Of a DNA stretch of 64,000 nt, positions 1 to 8,288 are shown in pieces. Numbering within the stretch: the stretch's first letter is position 1; each line of letters starts with the position of its first letter. Below the pieces are notes generated by a model. The model saw nothing but the letters and a program-made list of their open reading frames with translations, searched no databases and was not told the origin of the DNA. This DNA comes from Novosphingobium aerophilum. Lineage in GTDB: Bacteria > Pseudomonadota > Alphaproteobacteria > Sphingomonadales > Sphingomonadaceae. The stretch covers positions 1 through 64,000 of the forward strand of contig NZ_JACLAU010000004.1 of assembly GCF_014230305.1 (NCBI RefSeq). The letters run 5' to 3'. A program made the translations under genes and the position numbers.

Positions 1-59
1 GGACAGGGCCTTGCTTGACCTCGGCTGTGCAACCAGTCCGATACATCGGCCTCCTGCCC

Positions 60-91
60 GCATCGGCCGGGATGCGCATCCCGGCCGATGC
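60..91. repeat. Perfect 32-bp palindrome
   Basis: The arms gcatcggccgggatg and catcccggccgatgc flank a central cg, so the whole 32 bp is its own reverse complement. It lies about 70 bp beyond the stop codon of the minus-strand gene at 163-1782, where a terminator would be expected. There is no T-run on the minus-strand 3' side, so a protein-binding site or REP-type palindrome is equally possible. The remaining bases of 1-162 show no gene that I can support. Confidence 0.6.
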
Positions 92-162
92 AACCAATAA
101 AGCACATCTCGTCCACACAAGCCCGGGCTGACGTGGAAAGAGGCGGGGTGGATCAACCGCAA

Positions 163-1782
163 TCAGCGAGCCGCGCGCTCCTGCATCCGCACGTAATCGG
201 GCAGAGGGCCGGCCGGGAAGTTCAGGTAATTGCTCCCGGCGTCGATCCTGACCGGGTAAGCCTCGGCCAGCGCCGCCGTCACCGCGGGGGAGTGGCGGTT
301 GTCGAAGTCCATCGAGCCGGGCAGGCCCGTGGTCACGACGAAGGCGAAGCGGCGGGCGCGGAGCTGGGCGACGAAGGGGCTTTCGTCCCACACGCCCTTG
401 GCGGCCAGTTCGGTGACGATCGCGGGTTCGATGAGCACCGGCTTGCCGGCCCGCAGTACGGCGACCATGTCGTCCGAGATCACCGGACGGGGTGCGGCCT
501 TGATCATCGCCACCAGTCTGGCAGCTTCGGGGGTGTGGGCGCGCAGCGCAACCTCCGGCCAGATGTCGGGCACCGGGTGCATCATCAGTTGCGACACCAG
601 GGCACCCGGCACCAGCAGCCCCTGCAGGCCTGGGAGCCCGCCAGACCGGGGACTGCCGAACGACCGGGCGAGGAGATCGGTCAGGGCCAGGCCGCCGCAC
701 AGCGCCAGCAGGCAGTCCCATTCGATCAGATAGTTGTCAGCCGCACCGGACTTGGCCTTCATCCCCAGCATCAGCGTCGCCAGGGCGAGATGGAGCAGCG
801 CGACCGCCGCGCGGGCATCGTCCGGCGCGGCGGCGAGGTGTGCGCGCCATGACGGCGCCCGCAGCCGCAGGCGGCTTTCCCGCAGCCGGTTGAACAGGCC
901 GAGCGCGCCGGCCACGGCCGCCAGCACGAAGCCGAAGTGCCAGACGATGTTCTGGGGGATGCCGCGCAGCGACGTGAGATCGACGCGGTTGATGTTGTAC
1001 AGCACGATGTGCCGCAGGAACCCACCGTCGGTCTGGACGGTCAACGCGGCCAGGGCGGCCAGGCCGAGGGCAATTGTCGCCGCGATCCCGGCGAGGGCGG
1101 TGCGCGGTCGCGTTATCAGCAGCACGCCGAAGACGGCGGCCGGTGCGGCCAGCGCGGTCTGCTTGGTGTAGACGGCGGCCACGAACAGCAGGGCGGCAAG
1201 GTAGACGGCGCGCGGCCGGGTCAGCGCCAGCATGCCGCACAGCAGCCCGCCGAAGGTCAGCGCCATGCACAGCATGTCGACCCGCATCAGCACGGACCAC
1301 TGCGAGGTGGGCAACATGCCCAGCGTGATCAGCGCGGCCATGCCGCTTCCGCTCCATACCGTCCAGCGGGCGACCTCGCGCGGGGCGAGCAGCGCCGCAA
1401 TCCGGGCAACAAGCCCCGCAGTGATCAGGGTGCAGGCGAACGACAGGGCGCGTCCGGTCAGCAGGGCGTCCGCCCCGGTCAGGCGGACCAGGGCACCGGT
1501 CAGGGCGTGGTAGAGCGGGGGATAGTGGAACACGATCGTGGGGAACCCCTCGATCGGAGCATAGCCCCGACCCGAGGCGATCCGGCGCAACTGCTCCCAG
1601 ACGATGCCTTCGCCATAGTCGAGCTGATAGGGAAAGCGCACGGCCCCGGCGGCCATGGTGAGGTAGAGACCGGTGCGCAGCAGCAGCAGTGCCGCGGCGA
1701 TCAGCACCAGCCAGCCGGGCAGCCGGCGCAGCCAGGCGCGGGTCGGCGATGATCCGGCGAGCGGCGCCATGGTGCGGTTCAA
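163..1782 (-). CDS. GT39-like integral membrane glycosyltransferase
   Basis: This 539-residue polytopic protein has about ten hydrophobic segments starting near residue 22. The first periplasmic loop carries D-Y-G-E-G (residues 55-59), and a YPPLYH motif lies at about 87-92. Both are typical of the PMT_2/ArnT-like (GT39/GT83) fold, which moves sugars from polyprenyl-phosphate carriers on the periplasmic face of the inner membrane. The acceptor cannot be told from sequence. It is the last gene of a four-gene minus-strand cluster. The called start is TTG and overlaps the upstream methyltransferase stop by 4 bp; an in-frame ATG at 1770 is an alternative giving 535 residues. The family assignment is good, the specific function unknown. 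Confidence 0.75.
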   Translation of the reverse strand: MNRTMAPLAGSSPTRAWLRRLPGWLVLIAAALLLLRTGLYLTMAAGAVRFPYQLDYGEGIVWEQLRRIASGRGYAPIEGFPTIVFHYPPLYHALTGALVRLTGADALLTGRALSFACTLITAGLVARIAALLAPREVARWTVWSGSGMAALITLGMLPTSQWSVLMRVDMLCMALTFGGLLCGMLALTRPRAVYLAALLFVAAVYTKQTALAAPAAVFGVLLITRPRTALAGIAATIALGLAALAALTVQTDGGFLRHIVLYNINRVDLTSLRGIPQNIVWHFGFVLAAVAGALGLFNRLRESRLRLRAPSWRAHLAAAPDDARAAVALLHLALATLMLGMKAKSGAADNYLIEWDCLLALCGGLALTDLLARSFGSPRSGGLPGLQGLLVPGALVSQLMMHPVPDIWPEVALRAHTPEAARLVAMIKAAPRPVISDDMVAVLRAGKPVLIEPAIVTELAAKGVWDESPFVAQLRARRFAFVVTTGLPGSMDFDNRHSPAVTAALAEAYPVRIDAGSNYLNFPAGPLPDYVRMQERAAR

Positions 1783-2417
1783 TCCCGCGGCCGGGCGCGG
1801 ACCAGCATCTGCTTGCCCAGCGGCTTGAACGGCATGGCCAGGTAAAGCCCGATCAGCGTCGGCGAGACCGGCAGGCGCGACTTGACCGTCAGCGGCAGGA
1901 ACCGCGGGCGCAGGTCAATCACCTCGAACCCGTTGGCGGCGAGGAAGTCAGCCAGGCTGACATGGGAATAGATCGCGACGTGAGTGTAGTCGTCGAAATA
2001 CTCGGCATAGGCGTAGCGATAGTTGGGCTGCAGGATGTTGAGCGTCCCGCCCTTGGCCAGCTTGCCGCGCAGTTGCTCGAGCACGCGGGCGAAAGCCTCC
2101 TGCGGGATATGCTCGAAGAGATTGCTGGCGAAGGCGAAATCGATGCTGCCGTCGGCGATCGCGCCGAGATCGGTCACCGGGGCGACCACCGATTCGACCC
2201 CGGGGGCAAGATGGTCGGCCGATCCGGCCCACTGGTCGAGCCCGATGCGGCGCCGCGCCACGACGTTGTTGATGAACTCGCCATAGCCGCAGCCCAGATC
2301 GAGCACGGTGTCATCCGGGCGGATCTGGTGGCGGAAGTGGTGGCGCCACAGCGCCTTCCACACGACATCGCGGCGCGCGTCCTGGACCAGGCGCGAAGAG
2401 TGATAGCCCGAGCTCAT
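1779..2417 (-). CDS. Class I SAM-dependent methyltransferase
   Basis: The 212-residue protein has the SAM-binding motif I VLDLGCGYGEF near residue 37, an acidic motif (RIGLDQW) and a post-motif FASNLFEHIPQE stretch, the usual layout of Methyltransf_11/25 enzymes. The start ATG overlaps the TGA of the glycosyltransferase gene by 4 bp (2414-2417), so translation is probably coupled. A longer reading frame runs to 2657 but would lie inside the glycosyltransferase gene and lacks methyltransferase sequence there. Sitting between two sugar-transferase genes, it may methylate a sugar or lipid-sugar intermediate; that is inference from context. Confidence 0.8.
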   Translation of the reverse strand: MSSGYHSSRLVQDARRDVVWKALWRHHFRHQIRPDDTVLDLGCGYGEFINNVVARRRIGLDQWAGSADHLAPGVESVVAPVTDLGAIADGSIDFAFASNLFEHIPQEAFARVLEQLRGKLAKGGTLNILQPNYRYAYAEYFDDYTHVAIYSHVSLADFLAANGFEVIDLRPRFLPLTVKSRLPVSPTLIGLYLAMPFKPLGKQMLVRARPRD

Positions 2418-3517
2418 GCTGCGAGCCGCCGCCAGCCAAACAGCATGCCGGCCATCATCCGCAGCCCCACCTTGAACCCGCGCAGGTTGTTGACGTTGCC
2501 GCCCTTGCTCTCGCCAACCCTGGCATGGAAGGTGACCGGGCATTCGATCAGGGTCAGCCCCTGGTCCAGCGCAGTATCGAGGAAGTGGGCGTTGAACTCG
2601 AGATTGACCGCCGGAGTCAGGCTGGGCAGCAGCCGCTGCAGCGCATCGCGGCGGCACAGCTTGTACGTGGTGCCCACGTCGGTGATCGTGCTGCGGCCCA
2701 GGTGTTTGGCCTCCAGCAGCTTGCCCACGAAAATGTTGCCGTAATACATGAAGGTGGTGAGCTGGGTGGTGTACTGGCGCAGCGGCTCCGAGGTGCGGGT
2801 GCCGTTGATCACATCGCCGTGCGGGGCATAGGCCAGCAGCTTGTCGATGTCATAGGCGCGGAAGGTCAGGTCGCCTTCGCACAGGACCACCAGATCGGTA
2901 TCGTCGAAGCGCGAGGCTTCGGTCAGGCAGCGATGGACGCAGCGGCCATAGCCGGGGGCGGTCTCGTTGAAGGTCAGCGCACCGGCCGCCTCGGCCCGGG
3001 CATAGGTGGCGTCGGTGCTGTTGTTGCTGACCACGATGACCCGGCTGACCAGGGGGTGGGCACGAAAGTCCGCCACGGCGGCCGAGATCGAATCCTCGTC
3101 ATTGTAGGCGGTCAGCGCCACGGTGACGCGGCGGTTGGCCGGGGGATCATAGCGCAGCGGCGCGGTCGAGCGCTTGCGATCGAGCAGGACGAGCAGGTCG
3201 AACAGGATCATGCTGGTGCCCAGCACCAGCGGCAGGCCGCTGTACCACACCAGCCATTCGCTGACCGGCTTGAGCGGGCCGTCGAGCGCCAGCAGATAGC
3301 GCGGCACGACCATGGCCACGCCGAGCAGGTACATCGCGAGGCCGCCCACGGCGATCAGCATGCCGTACGGCAGCAGCCGGGCATGCCGGGCCAGGGCGGG
3401 GCGCAGGGACGACGCGGTTCGGGGGGCGGGCGCGACGGCCAGCAGGGCGCGTTCCTCGGCCGACAGGACCGCCGCCGGGTCAATCGGATCGCCGGTGTTG
3501 AACTGCTCGCTCCGCAA
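2414..3517 (-). CDS. Family 2 glycosyltransferase with N-terminal membrane segments
   Basis: This 367-residue protein has two predicted membrane helices (about 48-70 and 92-113) followed by a GT-A domain starting at about residue 130 (VTVALTAYNDEDSI). The acidic CEGDLTFRAYD segment near 215 is the likely metal/nucleotide-sugar site, and there is a C-terminal amphipathic or membrane-proximal segment. It resembles dolichol-phosphate-mannose-synthase-like GT2 enzymes, which charge a polyprenyl phosphate with a sugar. That fits the neighbouring GtrA flippase and GT39 transferase. The start is TTG, chosen because GGAGAGAG precedes it and the nearby ATG at 3531 is out of frame. Substrate unknown. 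Confidence 0.8.
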   Translation of the reverse strand: MRSEQFNTGDPIDPAAVLSAEERALLAVAPAPRTASSLRPALARHARLLPYGMLIAVGGLAMYLLGVAMVVPRYLLALDGPLKPVSEWLVWYSGLPLVLGTSMILFDLLVLLDRKRSTAPLRYDPPANRRVTVALTAYNDEDSISAAVADFRAHPLVSRVIVVSNNSTDATYARAEAAGALTFNETAPGYGRCVHRCLTEASRFDDTDLVVLCEGDLTFRAYDIDKLLAYAPHGDVINGTRTSEPLRQYTTQLTTFMYYGNIFVGKLLEAKHLGRSTITDVGTTYKLCRRDALQRLLPSLTPAVNLEFNAHFLDTALDQGLTLIECPVTFHARVGESKGGNVNNLRGFKVGLRMMAGMLFGWRRLAA

Positions 3518-3578
3518 AACTCTCTCCGCATGCTCCCCGTGGGGTGGGCATCGGATTAGGCAATCATGGTTTACGAAT

Positions 3579-3995
3579 TCATAACCTGGCCCGGAAAATC
3601 CAGGCGCGGTTGAGCAGGAAGGTCAGGACCGGGGTGACCGTCACCACCGGGATGATCGACAGGGCCACGCTGCCGTGGAGATGATCGACAATGGTCCAGA
3701 CCCACAGGCTGTTGAGCCCGTAGGACGCGGCATTGATCGCGAAGTAGCCGGCATAGGCGGCCGGTGCCGGGCCGTTGGTGCGGCGTCCGGCGAAGGTCCA
3801 GCGCGAATGGAGCGTCCAGCCGGCGATCAGGTTGACCGCGAAGGCCACGGTGTTGGCGATCAGCACCGGCACGCCGAAGCGGGCGGCCAGGGTCCAGTAG
3901 ACCGCGGAATAGAGCGCCGCCAGTCCCACCCCGCTGACGACATAGCGCAGGGCCTCGCCCGTCAGGCCGCGCTCCGGGCCCCTGTTGTCCAACAC
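3579..3995 (-). CDS. GtrA-family small membrane protein
   Basis: A 138-residue protein with four hydrophobic segments, containing the GtrA-domain pattern RYVVSGVGLAALY, NTVAFAVNLIAGW, then FAINAASYGLNS and a final FLLNRAWIFR. GtrA-like proteins are thought to flip or accompany polyprenyl-linked glucose or other sugars. I prefer the GTG start at 3995 because the domain begins there and family members are about 130 residues. An upstream ATG at 4121 would add 42 basic residues unlike GtrA and leave only 23 bp to the divergent rplO. The gene is 61 bp upstream of the GT2 gene, giving a flippase-transferase-methyltransferase-transferase order. Confidence 0.72.
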   Translation of the reverse strand: MLDNRGPERGLTGEALRYVVSGVGLAALYSAVYWTLAARFGVPVLIANTVAFAVNLIAGWTLHSRWTFAGRRTNGPAPAAYAGYFAINAASYGLNSLWVWTIVDHLHGSVALSIIPVVTVTPVLTFLLNRAWIFRARL

Positions 3996-4144
3996 CTGCG
4001 AACCTGCCGTTCCTCTGCCGCGGACCCGGATCGGGCGGCGGTGCCCTGTTGTAGCGGCGAACGGCCACCTGAAAAGGGGGGTGACATTGCGCGCCGCCTC
4101 GCCTAAGGGCGCCGCTTCCATCAGCGCGACCAAAGCGAAAGCGA

Positions 4145-4624
4145 GTGCATCCTATGAAACTGAATGACATCCGTGACAATTCCGGCGCCCGCAAGGGCCG
4201 CATGCGCGTCGGCCGGGGCATCGGCTCGGGCAAGGGCAAGACCGCTGGCCGGGGTCAGAAGGGCGCCAAGGCGCGTTCGGGCGTCAGCGTCGCCGGGTTC
4301 GAGGGCGGTCAGATGCCGCTCCACATGCGCATTCCGAAGCGCGGCTTCAACAATGTCTTCGCCAAGGACTATGCCGAGGTGAACCTGGGTCTGGTGCAGA
4401 AGGCGATCGACGCCGGCAAGCTGGACACCAAGGCGACCATCGACCACGCCGCGCTGAAGGCCGCCGGCCTGGCACGCGGTGGCAAGGACGGCGTGCGCCT
4501 GCTGGGCAAGGGCACCTTCTCGGCCAAGGCCAACTTTGCGGTCGCCGGCGTCTCGGCCGGTGCCAAGGCTGCGGTCGAGGCCGCCGGTGGCTCGGTCACC
4601 GTTCCGGCTGCCGCCGCCGAGTAA
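4145..4624 (+). CDS. rplO: 50S ribosomal protein L15
   Basis: This 159-residue L15 begins [16 protein letters not shown], has the glycine/arginine/lysine-rich [20 protein letters not shown] segment that threads into 23S rRNA, and the GFEGGQMPL motif near residue 55. L15 is a late-assembling large-subunit protein. It normally follows rpmD (L30) in the spc operon and precedes secY. Here secY follows as expected, but nothing ribosomal lies upstream: the next gene is the divergent GtrA gene. It must therefore have its own promoter in the roughly 150 bp between 3996 and 4144, where I see no confident -35/-10 pair. Confidence 0.97.
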   Translation: MHPMKLNDIRDNSGARKGRMRVGRGIGSGKGKTAGRGQKGAKARSGVSVAGFEGGQMPLHMRIPKRGFNNVFAKDYAEVNLGLVQKAIDAGKLDTKATIDHAALKAAGLARGGKDGVRLLGKGTFSAKANFAVAGVSAGAKAAVEAAGGSVTVPAAAAE

Positions 4625-4640
4625 TCGCGGACAAAGTGAC

Positions 4641-4666
4641 GGGCGGGGGTTCTTGCATCCCCGCCC
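4641..4666 (+). terminator. GC-rich hairpin between rplO and secY
   Basis: gggcgggg at 4641-4648 pairs with ccccgccc at 4659-4666 around a 10-nt loop. There is no T-run after it, so it is more likely an RNA-stability or partial attenuation element than a full terminator, because secY has no obvious separate promoter downstream. Confidence 0.35.
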
Positions 4667-4755
4667 GCGTCCTATATGGACCTGAACCAATCCGGGGAGA
4701 CGGGCGCCGATAGGGATCGGTGCGGCACCGCGCCCCAGCAAGGCACCAAGCTGAC

Positions 4756-6123
4756 ATGGCATCACGCGCCGACAATATCGCGAGCAACCTGAGCCTCGCC
4801 AACTTCTCGAAGGCGACCGAGCTCAAGAACCGCATCTGGTTCACGATCGGCGCGCTGATCGTGTTCCGCTTTCTCAGCTTCGTGCCGCTGCCCGGCGTCA
4901 ATCCGCTGATCCTGGAGACGCTCTACAGCAAGACCCAGGGCGGCATCCTCGACCTGTTCAACACCTTCTCGGGTGGCGGCCTGCAGCGCATGAGCCTGAT
5001 CGCGCTCGGCGTGATGCCCTACATCACCGCCTCGATCGTGGTGCAGCTCGCCGCCTCGCTTCACCCCGCGCTCGCCAGCCTCAAGAAGGAAGGCGAAAGC
5101 GGGCGCAAGAAGCTCAACCAGTACACCCGCTATGGCGCGGTGCTGCTCACCGCGATCCAGGGCTGGTTCGTCGCCTCGGGCCTGGAAGCCTATGGCGCGT
5201 CCAGCGGGCTGCAGGCAGTGGTCATGCCCGGGCTGGTGTTCCGCATCAGCGCGGTGATCTCGTTGATCGGCGGGACGATGTTCCTGCTGTGGCTGGGTGA
5301 GCAGATCACCTCGCGCGGGATCGGCAACGGCACCTCGCTGATCATCATGGCCGGCATTGTCGCCCAGATGCCCACCTTCATCGCCAACCTGTTCGAAGGC
5401 GGGCGGTCGGGCTCGATCAGCGGGTTCACCATCGCCGGGCTGGTTGCCCTGCTGGTCGCCCTGATCCTGGGGATCTGCTTCTTCGAGCGCGCCACGCGCC
5501 GGCTGCTGATCCAGTATCCGAAGCGGGCGACGCAGAAGGGCATGATGCAGGCGGACCGCAGCCACCTGCCGCTGAAGCTGAACACGGCCGGCGTGATCCC
5601 GCCGATCTTCGCCTCGTCGCTGCTGCTCCTGCCGCTCACCATCACCCAGTTCGCCGGCAACTCGGTTTCGGCCGACACCAAGCTCGGCTCTTTCGTGATC
5701 GCGCTGAACCAGTACCTGGCCCACGGCAAGCCGGTGTACATGGTGCTTTACGCGCTGGGCATCATCTTCTTCTCGTTCTTCTACACCGCGGTGGTGTTCA
5801 ACCCCGAGGAAACCGCCGAGAACCTGAAGAAGAACGGCGGCTTCATCCCCGGCATCCGCCCGGGCAAGAACACCGCGACCTACCTCGACCACGTCCTGAC
5901 CCGCATCACCGTGATCGGCGCGGCCTACATCACGATCGTCTGCGTCGTGCCGGAGTGGGTCATCGCCCAGACCGGCGTGCAACTGTTCTTCGCAGGGGGC
6001 ACCTCGCTGCTGATCGTCGTGAACGTGACTGTGGATACCATCACCCAGATCCAGTCGCACCTGCTGGCGCATCAGTACGGCGACCTTATCAAGAAGGCCA
6101 AGCTGAAGGGCCGCATGCGCTGA
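4756..6123 (+). CDS. secY: Preprotein translocase subunit SecY
   Basis: The 455-residue SecY forms the protein-conducting channel of the inner membrane with SecE and SecG. Visible hallmarks are the N-terminal FSKATELKNRIWFTIGALIVFR segment entering TM1, the FNTFSGGGLQRMSLIALGVMPYI plug/TM2 region, GEQITSRGIGNGTSLII, and the C-terminal tail GDLIKKAKLKGRMR. Ten membrane segments are expected. The ATG at 4756 gives the usual MASRADNIASNL alphaproteobacterial start; a GTG 36 bp upstream is in frame but adds unconserved residues. Lies between rplO and adk as in other proteobacteria. Confidence 0.97.
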   Translation: MASRADNIASNLSLANFSKATELKNRIWFTIGALIVFRFLSFVPLPGVNPLILETLYSKTQGGILDLFNTFSGGGLQRMSLIALGVMPYITASIVVQLAASLHPALASLKKEGESGRKKLNQYTRYGAVLLTAIQGWFVASGLEAYGASSGLQAVVMPGLVFRISAVISLIGGTMFLLWLGEQITSRGIGNGTSLIIMAGIVAQMPTFIANLFEGGRSGSISGFTIAGLVALLVALILGICFFERATRRLLIQYPKRATQKGMMQADRSHLPLKLNTAGVIPPIFASSLLLLPLTITQFAGNSVSADTKLGSFVIALNQYLAHGKPVYMVLYALGIIFFSFFYTAVVFNPEETAENLKKNGGFIPGIRPGKNTATYLDHVLTRITVIGAAYITIVCVVPEWVIAQTGVQLFFAGGTSLLIVVNVTVDTITQIQSHLLAHQYGDLIKKAKLKGRMR

Positions 6124-6244
6124 TCGGTCCGGGCTGACCGGTCCGATCGGGCCGGCCTCAGCCGATCGGTTGGGACCAAAGTCGGACTTGTCCGGCGGAG
6201 GCCCTCCGGGCAAGGGTGGCGCGACAATCAGGGGAGCTGCCGAA

Positions 6245-6892
6245 GTGAACATCATCCTGCTGGGCCCGCCGGGGGCGGGGAAGGGCACCCAGGCGCAGCG
6301 GCTGGTCGAACGTCATGGGATGCGCCAGCTCTCCACCGGGGATATGCTGCGGGCTGCGGTCAAGGCCGGCACGCCGGTCGGGCTCGAGGCCAAGGCGGTC
6401 ATGGAGCGGGGCGAGCTGGTCTCGGACGCGATCGTCTCGGCGCTGATCGGCGAGGAGCTGGACGCGCTGCAGCCGGGCCAGGGCGCGATCTTCGACGGCT
6501 ATCCGCGCACCGCCGCGCAGGCCGAATCGCTGGATACGATCCTGTCGAGCCGTGGCCGTTCGCTCGATCACGTGATCGAGCTCGAGGTGAACGAGGACGC
6601 GCTGGTCGAACGGATCACCGGCCGCTTCACCTGCGCCAGTTGCGGCAAGGGTTACCACGACACCTTCGAACAGCCGAAGCAACCGGGCGTCTGCGACAAG
6701 TGCGGCAGCACCGAGTTCAAGCGCCGGCCCGACGACAACGAAGAGACGGTGCGCACCCGCATGGCCGAATACCGCGCCAAGACCGCGCCGATCCTGCCGA
6801 TCTACGAAGCCCGCGGGATCGTTGCCCGGGTCGACGGCATGGCCGAAATGGATGCGGTGACCGCCGCGATCGAGGCGATCATCGCCGGGTAA
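6245..6892 (+). CDS. adk: Adenylate kinase (zinc-LID type)
   Basis: The 215-residue enzyme catalyses ATP + AMP to 2 ADP in the cytosol. It starts at GTG, giving (M)NIILLGPPGAGKGTQAQ with the P-loop at residues 7-14, preceded by AGGGGAG ten bases upstream. The longer frame back to 6170 has no conserved sequence. The AMP-binding STGDMLRAAV and GYPRTAAQAE motifs are present. The long LID has four cysteines (CASC near 129 and CDKC near 149), the structural zinc site seen in many bacterial Adk proteins. It keeps the classic secY-adk neighbourhood. Confidence 0.96.
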   Translation: MNIILLGPPGAGKGTQAQRLVERHGMRQLSTGDMLRAAVKAGTPVGLEAKAVMERGELVSDAIVSALIGEELDALQPGQGAIFDGYPRTAAQAESLDTILSSRGRSLDHVIELEVNEDALVERITGRFTCASCGKGYHDTFEQPKQPGVCDKCGSTEFKRRPDDNEETVRTRMAEYRAKTAPILPIYEARGIVARVDGMAEMDAVTAAIEAIIAG

Positions 6893-6972
6893 TCCGGGCG
6901 CGGCGGCGTAGCCGCTTTGTCGCTGTCCCCATGGCGGAGAGCAGGGTAGGGTCCCGCCAAAGGGGACCTGCC

Positions 6973-7578
6973 ATGCTTCACCGCTCCGTCATCCTGGTTG
7001 TCGCCGCCATTGTGTCCGCCCCGGCTGCGGCCGAGGTGGTCTCGTCGAGCGACTCCGGCTTCGCGCTTCAGAGCACGGCATCCGTACCGGTCGCCCCTGA
7101 CGTGGTCTGGGCCGATCTCGTCGCCCCGGCCAAGTGGTGGGATCCGGAGCACACCTGGTCGGGCAAAGCGAGCAACCTCTACCTCGATCCGCAGGCCACA
7201 GGATGTTTCTGCGAACTGCTCGGGTCGGGTGAGCCGGGCTCGGTTGATCCGGGCTTGGTTGGTCCGGGCAGGCCGCGCGGCAGTGTCGAGCACCTCCACA
7301 TCGTCCACGTGCTGCCAGGCCGCCTGTTGCGGATGACCGGCGGACTGGGGCCGCTGCAGTCCGAGCCGGTCGGGGCCGTCCTGACCATCGCGCTCGAATT
7401 CGCCGGCGAGGGCACCCGGATCCGGTTCGAATACAAGGTGTCCGGCCTGGTGACGATCAAGGGTGGCGATATTGCCCCGGCGGTGGACGGCGTGCTGTCG
7501 GCCCAACTGGCGCGCCTCGCCGCGCTGCCCCACGGCTCCGCACCGGCCCGCGATACTGGTTCGGAAAACCCGCGCTGA
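6973..7578 (+). CDS. Secreted SRPBCC-fold protein
   Basis: A 201-residue protein with a cleavable signal peptide (MLHRSVILVVAAIVSAPAAA, predicted cut before E21). A SRPBCC/polyketide-cyclase-like domain follows: VPVAPDVVWADLVAPAKWWDPEHTWSG is the typical start of the fold, and LTIALEFAGEGTRIRFEYKVSG its later strands. Such proteins bind hydrophobic ligands, but the ligand here is unknown. The ATG at 6973 follows AGGGGACC. It interrupts the adk-rpsM order of the ribosomal block on the same strand. A short glycine/proline insert coded by a 15-bp tandem repeat lies at 7231-7275. Confidence 0.75.
   Translation: MLHRSVILVVAAIVSAPAAAEVVSSSDSGFALQSTASVPVAPDVVWADLVAPAKWWDPEHTWSGKASNLYLDPQATGCFCELLGSGEPGSVDPGLVGPGRPRGSVEHLHIVHVLPGRLLRMTGGLGPLQSEPVGAVLTIALEFAGEGTRIRFEYKVSGLVTIKGGDIAPAVDGVLSAQLARLAALPHGSAPARDTGSENPR
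7231..7275 (+). repeat. 15-bp coding tandem repeat, three units
   Basis: Units gagccgggctcggtt, gatccgggcttggtt and ggtccgggcaggccg follow each other in frame inside the SRPBCC gene. They code for EPGSV, DPGLV and GPGRP. The in-frame length and clear unit similarity point to slippage-type expansion in a surface loop of the protein. Confidence 0.6.
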
Positions 7579-7676
7579 GCCGGTTTGACCACGCCAACGA
7601 TCACGGTTAAGCCACCCTTGCAAACCCGCGAGGGGTGATGCGTATTGCGCAGCCGTCCGGTTGCGTCCCGCCACCG

Positions 7677-7705
7677 TTGACACCTGCGGCGAATCGGCCT
7701 AAGCG
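7677..7705 (+). promoter_or_regulatory. Candidate sigma-70-type promoter upstream of rpsM
   Basis: ttgaca at 7677-7682 is a perfect -35 hexamer. Seventeen bases later taagcg at 7700-7705 is a poor -10. It lies in the 278-bp gap before rpsM, which otherwise contains no gene. A secondary promoter here would make sense because the SRPBCC gene separates rpsM from adk. Weak evidence. Confidence 0.25.
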
Positions 7706-7856
7706 CGCGCTTCACTCGATCGAACCGGTTGTCCGGAAGGTGAGCGCCTGTCGTGCGACACCGTCCGGGCTTTTGCCGTTTTGCCGCAGTGAAACCGCGT
7801 TGAGATAGGGGCGGCTCCGGGTGGATCGCCGGCCCCTGTGGAGCATGGAGAATTCA

Positions 7857-8225
7857 GTGGCTCGTATTGCCGGGGTCAATATCCCCACCAACAAGCGCGT
7901 GATCATCGCGCTCACCTACATCCACGGGATCGGTCCGAAGTCCGCCAAGGACATCGCCGACAAGCTGGGTATCGATCACACCCGCCGCGTCCAGGACCTG
8001 ACCGATCAGGAAGTCCTGCACATCCGCGAGACGATCGACGCCGAATACACCGTCGAGGGCGATCTTCGTCGCGAAACCGCGATGAACATCAAGCGTCTGA
8101 TGGACCTGGCCTGCTATCGCGGCCTGCGTCACCGCAAGGGCCTGCCGGTCCGCGGCCAGCGCACCCACACCAATGCCCGCACCCGCAAGGGCAAGGCCAA
8201 GCCCATCGCCGGCAAGAAGAAGTAA
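7857..8225 (+). CDS. rpsM: 30S ribosomal protein S13
   Basis: The 122-residue S13 sits in the 30S head and contacts the P-site tRNA and the 50S subunit. The start is GTG, giving (M)[14 protein letters not shown], with GGAG at 7847-7850 as ribosome-binding site. The helix-two-turn-helix [16 protein letters not shown] and the conserved [17 protein letters not shown] stretch are intact, followed by a lysine-rich tail. The 12-residue longer frame from 7821 is not conserved. First gene of the rpsM-rpsK-rpoA-rplQ alpha-operon block. Confidence 0.97.
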   Translation: MARIAGVNIPTNKRVIIALTYIHGIGPKSAKDIADKLGIDHTRRVQDLTDQEVLHIRETIDAEYTVEGDLRRETAMNIKRLMDLACYRGLRHRKGLPVRGQRTHTNARTRKGKAKPIAGKKK

Positions 8226-8288
8226 GTCTGCACCCCGCAAGGGATCGGCTTTTTCCTTCTTTTCCGCTTTTCGACAGGAATTCAGCAC

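Noticed and set aside
3996..4144. Possible rpmD (L30) remnant upstream of rplO
   Set aside because: Reading all three forward frames of the gap gave no L30-like sequence.
4762..6288. 508-codon minus-strand open frame opposite secY
   Set aside because: Same antisense effect; the His/Asp/Arg/Gln-rich translation has no fold, and SecY on the plus strand is unambiguous.
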